This document shows positions 1 to 5,093 of a DNA stretch of 5,093 bases, piece after piece. The first letter of the stretch is position 1; the number at the start of each line of letters is the position of its first letter. This DNA comes from Chloroflexota bacterium (lineage in GTDB: Bacteria > Chloroflexota > Limnocylindria > Limnocylindrales > CSP1-4), in the NCBI GenBank assembly GCA_021790375.1, contig JAJYEB010000165.1, positions 1-5,093 on the forward strand. Reading direction: 5' to 3'. Both the position numbers and the translations under genes were made by a program. Below the pieces are notes generated by a model. That model was not told the origin of the DNA. It ran no database searches and saw only the letters and a list, made by a program, of their open reading frames with translations.

Positions 1-374
1 TCAGCGGGATCGAGACGGCGCTGTCGATCGTGCTCGCCGGGGTCGAGGCAGGGCTGCTGCCGCTCGCCGACGCGATCCGGGCACTCACCACGGGCCCGGT
101 GCGGGTGCTCGGCTCGGCCGCGACAGCCGCCGCCGGCCGGCGGCGGGCCCACGAGCCGCTGGTCCCCGGCCTGGTCGAGGGCGCCACGGCGAACCTCCTC
201 GTGGTGGACACGGCCGACACCTGGGCTGTCGCGCCGGCAACGCTGCGATCGAAGGGCAGGAACACGCCGCTGCTGGGACGCCGGCTCGCCGGGCGCGTGC
301 TGGCGACGGTGGTGGAGGGGCGGTTCGCGTACGCCGACGCTCCGGAGGAGGCGCTCGCGGCAGACCCTCGCTGA
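1..374 (+). CDS. pyrC: Dihydroorotase, C-terminal part (5' end outside window)
   Basis: Dihydroorotase is a cytosolic zinc enzyme of the amidohydrolase superfamily that interconverts N-carbamoyl-L-aspartate and dihydroorotate in de novo pyrimidine synthesis. The reading frame is open from base 3 and ends in TGA at 372-374, giving 123 visible residues. They match the family's C-terminal end: SGIETALSIVL at the very start (usually GxETALP), then LTTGPVRVLG, then ANLLVVD (usually ADLVLVD), then SKGRNTPLLG (bases 249-278) and GRVLATVVEGRFAY, the last beta-strand segment. A GTG at base 30 gives a formally possible start but lies inside conserved sequence, so the gene clearly begins upstream. The metal-binding HxH, the other metal ligands and the catalytic Asp are all upstream of the window, so activity cannot be judged. 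A stretch at about bases 111-170, rich in Ala and Arg, is longer than in typical members. An inactive pyrC paralogue or another cyclic amidohydrolase remains possible. The gene converges on gltD. Confidence 0.85.
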   Translation, partial: SGIETALSIVLAGVEAGLLPLADAIRALTTGPVRVLGSAATAAAGRRRAHEPLVPGLVEGATANLLVVDTADTWAVAPATLRSKGRNTPLLGRRLAGRVLATVVEGRFAYADAPEEALAADPR

Positions 375-379
375 CGGCA

Positions 380-411
380 GGCGGGAGGCGGCCGCGCCGA
401 CCGGCTCCGCC
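380..411. terminator. GC-rich hairpin between convergent genes, possible terminator
   Basis: The gap between the stop codons of the dihydroorotase gene and gltD (375-410) can fold. Bases 380-385 pair with 406-411 (five GC pairs and one GT pair), and 391-394 pair with 402-405 around a 7-base loop, leaving 386-390 bulged. No T-run follows on either strand, so it does not meet the classical intrinsic-terminator rule. High-G+C bacteria often have hairpins without T-runs between convergent genes, which is the only reason to propose a bidirectional role. In DNA this GC-rich, such a fold could easily arise by chance. The outer arm touches the last base of the gltD stop codon. Confidence 0.22.
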
Positions 412-1898
412 TACGCGGGGAGCACGGTCTCCCCGTGCATGAGGAACAGGTCCACGGCCCGCGCCGCCTCCCGGCCCTCCCGGATGGCCCAGACCACCAG
501 CGACTGCCCGCGAGAGCAGTCGCCCGCGGCGAAGACACCCGGGACGCTGGTCATGCGGTCCGACCCGGTCGCGATGTTGCCCCGCGCATCGAGCCGGCAC
601 CCGAGCTGCTCGGGCAGCGACCGCTCGGGGCCGACGAACCCAAGCGCCAGCAGGACCAGGTCGGCACGGACCTGCCGCTCCGTCCCCGGCCGCTCCCGGG
701 GAGCCAGCCGGCCGCCCGGGCCGGCCGCCCACTCCACCTCGACCGTCTCGACCGCGGCCACGTGCCCGGTCTCGTCGCCCACGAACCGCCGGGTCGACAC
801 GGCATAGCGGCGGGGATCGGCGCCCCACAGCGCGGCCGCCTCCTCCTGCCCGTAGTCGAGCCGGTAGACCTTCGGCCACTGCGGCCAGGGGTTGTCCGGG
901 GCCCGCGCATCGGGGGGACGGTCGAGGATCTCGAGCTGGGTCACGCTCCGCGCCCCGTGCCGGATCGCCGTCGCGACGCAGTCGGTGCCGGTGTCCCCGC
1001 CGCCGATCACCACGACGTGCCGGCCCGCGGCCGGGATGTACGCGCCGTCGCGGTGCCCGGAGTCGAGCAGGCTCTTCGTGTTGGCGCGCAGGAAATCCAT
1101 CGCCGGGTGGATGCCCGCCAGCTCTCGCCCCTCCACCGGCAGGTCGCGGGGCACGGTGGACCCGCTGGCGATCACCACCGCGTCGAAGCCGGACAGGAGC
1201 CCGTCGGCCGCCACGTCCCGGCCGGCCTCCACGCCCGTCATGAAGTGCACGCCCTCGGCGGCCATGAGCCCCACCCGCCGCTCCACGATGCCCTTGTCGA
1301 GCTTCATGTTCGGGATCCCGTAGGTCAGGAGGCCACCGATCCGGTCGGCACGTTCGAACACGGTCACGTCGTGGCCGGCCCGGTTGAGCTGCGCGGCGCA
1401 GGCAAGCCCGGCCGGGCCGCTTCCCACGACCGCGGCCCGCAGCCCGGTCCGGGTGAGCGGCGGTTCCGGCCGGATCCACCCGTTCGCCCAGCCCCGTTCG
1501 ACGATCTCCAGCTCGATGGTCTTGATGGTGACCGGCAAGCCGCCGATCCCGACCGTGCAGGAGCCCTCGCAGGGTGCGGGGCAGACGCGGCCCGTGAACT
1601 CCGGGAAGTTGTTGGTCTTCTGGAGGCGGACCAGCGCCTCGCGCCACTGTCCCCGGTACACCAGGTCGTTCCACTCCGGGATCAGGTTGTTGACCGGGCA
1701 CCCGGAGGCCATCCCGCCGATCATCGTCCCGGTGTGGCAGAAGGGGACGGCGCAGTCCATGCAGCGCGCGCCCTGCTCCCGGAGGGTGGCCTCGTCGTAC
1801 GGCGGATGGGCGTCGCTCCAGTCGCCGATCCGCTCGAGCGGCGGTCGCACGTGCAGGGGCTCGCGCCCGAACTCCAGGAACCCGGTCGGCTTGCCCAC
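411..1898 (-). CDS. gltD: Glutamate synthase (GOGAT) small subunit GltD
   Basis: GltD is the flavoprotein beta subunit of glutamate synthase: it oxidises NAD(P)H and feeds electrons to GltB. The 495-residue length is normal for the family. The N-terminal Fe-S domain has Cys46, 49, 54 and 67 and a second set, Cys106, 110 and 114 (CPAPCEGSC). Seven cysteines fit two [4Fe-4S] clusters with one non-cysteine ligand, as in the related dihydropyrimidine dehydrogenase. The FAD Rossmann motif is GSGPAG at residues 159-164, followed by FERADRIGGLLTYGIPNMKL. The NAD(P)H-binding motif GGGDTG is at 299-304. The C-terminal FAD segment GVFAAGDCSRGQSLVVWAI is at 454-472. The 12-residue gap between Cys54 and Cys67 is normal for the Bacillus-type subfamily, to which MGKPTGFLE at the start and DPRRY near residue 361 also point. 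The GTG start at 1896-1898 is chosen because it gives this conserved beginning. The stop is TAG. The gene lies 14 bases after gltB in the same operon. Confidence 0.97.
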   Translation of the reverse strand: MGKPTGFLEFGREPLHVRPPLERIGDWSDAHPPYDEATLREQGARCMDCAVPFCHTGTMIGGMASGCPVNNLIPEWNDLVYRGQWREALVRLQKTNNFPEFTGRVCPAPCEGSCTVGIGGLPVTIKTIELEIVERGWANGWIRPEPPLTRTGLRAAVVGSGPAGLACAAQLNRAGHDVTVFERADRIGGLLTYGIPNMKLDKGIVERRVGLMAAEGVHFMTGVEAGRDVAADGLLSGFDAVVIASGSTVPRDLPVEGRELAGIHPAMDFLRANTKSLLDSGHRDGAYIPAAGRHVVVIGGGDTGTDCVATAIRHGARSVTQLEILDRPPDARAPDNPWPQWPKVYRLDYGQEEAAALWGADPRRYAVSTRRFVGDETGHVAAVETVEVEWAAGPGGRLAPRERPGTERQVRADLVLLALGFVGPERSLPEQLGCRLDARGNIATGSDRMTSVPGVFAAGDCSRGQSLVVWAIREGREAARAVDLFLMHGETVLPA

Positions 1899-1912
1899 GG
1901 ACGCGCCCGCCC
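1899..1912 (-). promoter_or_regulatory. gltB-gltD gap with weak ribosome binding site
   Basis: Read on the minus strand, the gap between the gltB TAG stop and the gltD GTG start is GGGCGGGCGCGTCC. There is no AGGAGG-like core. The GGGCGGG part ends seven bases before the GTG and is the only candidate Shine-Dalgarno sequence. With so short a gap, ribosomes finishing gltB could reinitiate at gltD, which would keep the two subunits in balance. That coupling is inferred from spacing, not shown. There is no room here for a separate gltD promoter, although one inside gltB cannot be excluded. Confidence 0.4.
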
Positions 1913-4900
1913 CTACGCGCCGGCCACGCGCACGAGCTCGCGCGCGTTCTCCTGGAAGGCGGCCATCTCCGCCTCCGCTGGCGGCAGGCCCGCGGCGCGC
2001 ATGCGGCGCTGCGCATCGAGCACGCGCCGGTAGTCGTCGGGGATCACCCGGACCAGCCGGGCCAGGGTGCGGTCCCAGTCGGCCAGCAGGCGCATCGCCC
2101 TGCCGCTCGAGGTGTGGGCGGCATGCCGCTCGACCAGCGAGCGGACCTCGGCGAGCTCGCCGGGATCGTCCAGCTCCGCGAGCGGCGAGAGCGACACCGT
2201 GTCGGGGTTGCAGGATCGCTCGAAGGTCCCATCCTCGTCGAGCACGTAGGCGATGCCGCCCGACATCCCCGCGGCGAAGTTGCGGCCGGTGCGCCCGAGG
2301 ACCACCACGCGCCCCCCGGTCATGTACTCGCAGCCGTGGTCGCCGATCCCCTCCACCACCGCCCGGGCCCCGGAGTTGCGGACGCAGAAGCGCTCACCGG
2401 CGGTGCCGCGGATGAACGCCTCGCCGGACGTCGCCCCGTACAGCGCCACGTTGCCGGTGATCACGTTCTCCTCCGGCACGAACGTGGCGCCCTCCGGTGG
2501 GTACAGCACGATGCGTCCCCCGGACAGCCCCTTGCCGAGGTAGTCGTTCGCGTCGCCCTCGAGGCGCAGCGTGAGCCCGGGGGGGGTGAAGGCGCCGAAG
2601 CTCTGTCCCGCCGAGCCCTGGAAGTGGAGACGGATCGTGTCGTCCGGGAGCCCGTCCGCCCCGCAGCGGCGCGTGACCTCGCTGCCGAGCATGGTGCCCA
2701 CCACCCGGTTGGTGTTGCGGATCGGGAGCGTGGCGCGCACGCGCCGCCCCTCCTCGAGCGCCGGGCGGCACAGCGGGATCAGCGTCGTGGCATCGAGCGA
2801 GGCCTCAACGCCGTGGTCCTGGGGAATGCTGCAGGTCCGGCGGTAGTGCGAAGGGACGGCCGGCGCATGCAGGATCCGGCTGAAGTCGAGGTTGCGCGCC
2901 TTCCAGTGCTCGATGGCCGGCCGCATCTCCAGGCGGTCCGAGCGCCCCACCATCTGGTCGATCGTCCGGAAGCCGAGCGCCGCCATGTGCTCGCGGACTT
3001 CCTGGGCCACGAAGCGCATGAAGTGCACCACGTGCTGCGGGTCGCCGGCGAACCGCGCGCGCAGCTCCGGGTCCTGGGTGGCGATCCCCACGGGGCACGT
3101 GTTGAGATGGCAGACCCGCATCATCACGCACCCCAGCGCCACGAGCGGCGCGGTCGCGAACCCGAACTCCTCGGCGCCCAGCAGCGCGCCGACCACCACG
3201 TCGCGTCCGGTCTTGAGCTGCCCGTCGACCTCCACCGCGATGCGCGAGCGCAGGTCGTTCATCAGCAGCACCTGGTGCGCCTCGGCCAGCCCCAGCTCCC
3301 AGGGAACCCCGGCGTGCTTGATCGAGGTCAGCGGCGACGCGCCCGTGCCTCCGTCGTGGCCGCTGATCAGCACCACGTCCGCGTGCGCCTTCGCCACCCC
3401 CGCCGCGATGGTCCCCACCCCCACCTCGGCGACGAGCTTGACCGAGATGCGGGCGTGGTGGTTGGCGTTCTTCAGGTCGTGGATCAGCTCCGCGAGGTCC
3501 TCGATCGAGTAGATGTCGTGGTGCGGCGGCGGGCTGATCAGGCCCACGCCGGGGGTCGAGTGACGAACCTTCGCGATCCACGGGTAGACCTTGTGGCCCG
3601 GCAGCTGGCCACCCTCGCCGGGCTTGGCGCCCTGGGCCATCTTGATCTGCAGCTCACGCGCGTTGACCAGGTACTCGCTGGTGACGCCGAAGCGGCCGGA
3701 GGCCACCTGCTTGATCGCGCTGTTGCTGGAGTCGCCGTTGGGGAGCGGCCGATACCGCTCCGGGTCCTCGCCGCCCTCGCCCGTGTTCGACTTTCCGCCC
3801 AGCCGGTTCATGGCGATCGCCAGCGCCTCGTGGGCCTCCCGGGAGATGGAGCCGTAGCTCATGGCCCCGGTCTTGAAGCGACGCACGATCGACTCGACCG
3901 GCTCGACCTCGTCCAGGGGGACCGGGCGATGCGCCGGGCGCAGGTCCATCAGGCCGCGCAGTGTGCAGAGGCTCCGGGACTGGTCGTCGACGAGCCGCGA
4001 GTACTCCTTGAACACCGCGTAGTCGCCGCTCCGGCAGGCGTGCTGCAGCTTGTGGATGGTGAGCGGGTTGAAGAGGTGCGACTCGCCGTCCTCGCGGTAC
4101 TGGTACTGGCCGCCCACGCCCAGCTGGCGGTGCACGATCGGCCGCTTCGGCGGGTACGCCCGGTCGTGGCGCAGGCCGACCTCCTTCGCGATCACCTCGA
4201 TCCCCACCCCGCCGATGCGCGTCGGGGTCCACGTGAAGTACTCGTCGATGAAGTCCCGGTTGAGCCCGATCGCCTCGAAGACCTGGGCGCCGTGGTAGCT
4301 CTGGATCGACGAGATCCCCATCTTCGAGATGACCTTGACGATGCCCTTGTTGACGGCCTTCACGAAGCGCTGCTCCGCCGGCTCCGCCGGACCCTGGATC
4401 ATCCCCAGCCGGACCTGGTCGTGGATGGTCTCGAAGGCGAGGTAGGGGTTCACGGCGCTCGCGCCGTACCCGATCAGCAGCGCGAAGTGATGCACCTCGC
4501 GGGGCTCGCCGGACTCCAGCACCAGGCCCACGCGCGTGCGCGTCCCGGTGCGCAGCAGGTGGTGGTGAACCGCCGCGACCGCGAGCAGTGCCGGGATCGG
4601 GGCATCCTCCTCGCCATGGCCGCGGTCCGAGAGCACGATGAGGTTGTGGCCCTCCGCGATCGCCTCGGACGCACGGTTGCGGACCGCCTCGATGGCCCGC
4701 CGCATCCCGGCGCCGTTCTCCGCGACCGGGAAGAGGATCGGGAGCGTGATGGTCCGGAACCCGTGGGAGCCGTTGGTCCCGTCGAGCTGCCGGATCTTCT
4801 CGAGCTCCTCGTTGCGCAGGACCGGCGTGGGCAGCGCGAGCTGGTGCGCGGCGGCCGGACCCGGCTCGAGCAGGTTGTCCTCCGGCCCGATCGACGTCTC

Positions 4901-5093
4901 GACCGCCATCACGATCTCCTCGCGGATCGCGTCGACCGGGGGGTTCGTGACCTGGGCGAAAAGCTGCTTGAAGTACCCGTAGAGGAGCTGCGGCCGGTCG
5001 GAGAGCACGGCGAGCGGCGTGTCGTTCCCCATCGACCCGACCGGCTCGGCGCCCTCTTCCGCCATCGGGTTCACCAGCAGCCGGACGTCCTCG
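1913..5093 (-). CDS. gltB: Glutamate synthase (GOGAT) large subunit GltB, 5' end outside window
   Basis: GltB makes L-glutamate from L-glutamine and 2-oxoglutarate using electrons from GltD; it is the central ammonia-assimilation step after glutamine synthetase. The frame runs off the window at 5093, leaving about 1059 codons of a usual ~1500. The N-terminal Ntn-type glutaminase domain with its catalytic Cys1 is therefore missing. Numbering from the valine codon at 5072-5074 as residue 1, the central domain includes GSMGNDTPLAVLSDRPQLLY (13-32) and QLFAQVTNPPVDAIREE (37-53). The FMN/synthase barrel starts near MSYGSISREAHEALAIAMNR (405-424), then KSNTGEGGED (428-437), a conserved Lys in SVKLVAEVGVG (544-554) and GHDGGTGASP (572-581). 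The [3Fe-4S] ligands are Cys649, 655 and 660 in the C-x5-C-x4-C pattern (bases 3095-3130). The C-terminal GXGXG beta-helix domain covers roughly 780-955 (GSAGQSFGAF, LSGGRIVLYPP, GHDGGTGASP-independent repeats such as MTGGRVVVLG). The final ~85 residues are mostly helical. It reads into gltD after 14 bases. The GTG at 5074 is an internal valine, because conserved sequence (EDVRLL) continues upstream of it. Ferredoxin-dependent GOGAT is less likely given the adjacent gltD. Confidence 0.97.
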   Translation of the reverse strand, partial: EDVRLLVNPMAEEGAEPVGSMGNDTPLAVLSDRPQLLYGYFKQLFAQVTNPPVDAIREEIVMAVETSIGPEDNLLEPGPAAAHQLALPTPVLRNEELEKIRQLDGTNGSHGFRTITLPILFPVAENGAGMRRAIEAVRNRASEAIAEGHNLIVLSDRGHGEEDAPIPALLAVAAVHHHLLRTGTRTRVGLVLESGEPREVHHFALLIGYGASAVNPYLAFETIHDQVRLGMIQGPAEPAEQRFVKAVNKGIVKVISKMGISSIQSYHGAQVFEAIGLNRDFIDEYFTWTPTRIGGVGIEVIAKEVGLRHDRAYPPKRPIVHRQLGVGGQYQYREDGESHLFNPLTIHKLQHACRSGDYAVFKEYSRLVDDQSRSLCTLRGLMDLRPAHRPVPLDEVEPVESIVRRFKTGAMSYGSISREAHEALAIAMNRLGGKSNTGEGGEDPERYRPLPNGDSSNSAIKQVASGRFGVTSEYLVNARELQIKMAQGAKPGEGGQLPGHKVYPWIAKVRHSTPGVGLISPPPHHDIYSIEDLAELIHDLKNANHHARISVKLVAEVGVGTIAAGVAKAHADVVLISGHDGGTGASPLTSIKHAGVPWELGLAEAHQVLLMNDLRSRIAVEVDGQLKTGRDVVVGALLGAEEFGFATAPLVALGCVMMRVCHLNTCPVGIATQDPELRARFAGDPQHVVHFMRFVAQEVREHMAALGFRTIDQMVGRSDRLEMRPAIEHWKARNLDFSRILHAPAVPSHYRRTCSIPQDHGVEASLDATTLIPLCRPALEEGRRVRATLPIRNTNRVVGTMLGSEVTRRCGADGLPDDTIRLHFQGSAGQSFGAFTPPGLTLRLEGDANDYLGKGLSGGRIVLYPPEGATFVPEENVITGNVALYGATSGEAFIRGTAGERFCVRNSGARAVVEGIGDHGCEYMTGGRVVVLGRTGRNFAAGMSGGIAYVLDEDGTFERSCNPDTVSLSPLAELDDPGELAEVRSLVERHAAHTSSGRAMRLLADWDRTLARLVRVIPDDYRRVLDAQRRMRAAGLPPAEAEMAAFQENARELVRVAGA

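Noticed and set aside
1696..1737. Apparent 12-residue insertion between the third and fourth N-terminal cysteines of GltD, compared with the E. coli-type spacing
   Set aside because: The same HTGTxIxGMASGCP-type spacing is usual in the Bacillus/cyanobacteria-like GltD subfamily, so it is not an anomaly.
85..2016. Minus-strand open frame of 643 codons overlapping gltD in another frame
   Set aside because: It runs over the gltD coding region in a different frame of the same strand, its translation is dominated by Arg, Pro, Gly and Ala with no recognisable domain, and gltD has a full set of family motifs. Long shadow frames are expected at this G+C content.
435..2033. Plus-strand open frame of 532 codons antisense to gltD
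   Set aside because: The product is low-complexity Arg/Pro/Gly/His-rich sequence with no motif, exactly opposite a well-supported gene. It is best explained as a scarcity of stop codons in GC-rich antisense DNA.
1384..2415. Plus-strand open frame of 343 codons spanning the gltD start and gltB end
   Set aside because: It is antisense to both genes, becomes Arg/Pro/Ser-rich toward its end, and shows no domain or plausible ribosome binding site.
2579..2586. Run of eight G (eight C in the gltB coding strand), a possible slippage or frameshift site
   Set aside because: The gltB frame is intact through it, encoding the conserved FTPPGLTLRL region, and family sequence continues correctly on both sides. 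There is no sign of programmed or accidental frameshift.
2805..3581. Minus-strand open frame of 258 codons within gltB
   Set aside because: It is an alternate frame of the gltB FMN and iron-sulfur region, with an Arg/Gly/Ala-rich product and no homology that I recognise.
5072..5074. GTG as a possible gltB start codon
   Set aside because: The frame stays open to the window edge and the preceding codons read EDVRLL, which continues the conserved glutamate synthase central region. Starting here would remove the glutaminase domain.

Overview
The window looks like ordinary chromosomal DNA from a high-G+C bacterium: coding strands are strongly G/C-biased at third codon positions, and GTG is used as a start. 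Actinomycetota or another high-G+C phylum would fit, but the sequence alone does not fix the taxon. Three protein-coding genes fill almost all of it. I see no tRNA, rRNA, CRISPR array, insertion sequence or prophage part, and no stretch over 300 bases without a gene.

Layout: bases 1-374 on the + strand are the last 123 codons of a dihydroorotase (pyrC-type, pyrimidine biosynthesis), whose 5' part and all catalytic residues lie outside the window. After a 36-base convergent gap (375-410) come two minus-strand genes that read toward pyrC. gltD (1898 to 411) is complete and encodes the glutamate synthase small subunit. gltB (from beyond base 5093 to 1913) encodes the large subunit; about 1059 C-terminal codons are visible and the N-terminal glutaminase domain is missing because the window ends. 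The two are separated by 14 bases and are clearly an operon transcribed gltB then gltD.

Together GltB and GltD form the GOGAT enzyme: GltD takes electrons from NAD(P)H and passes them through flavin and iron-sulfur centres to FMN in GltB, which makes two glutamates from glutamine and 2-oxoglutarate. Every recognisable family motif in the visible parts is intact, so the operon looks functional. The neighbouring dihydroorotase is linked to it only loosely, in that pyrimidine synthesis also consumes glutamine. I found no previously undescribed system; the findings are modest details.
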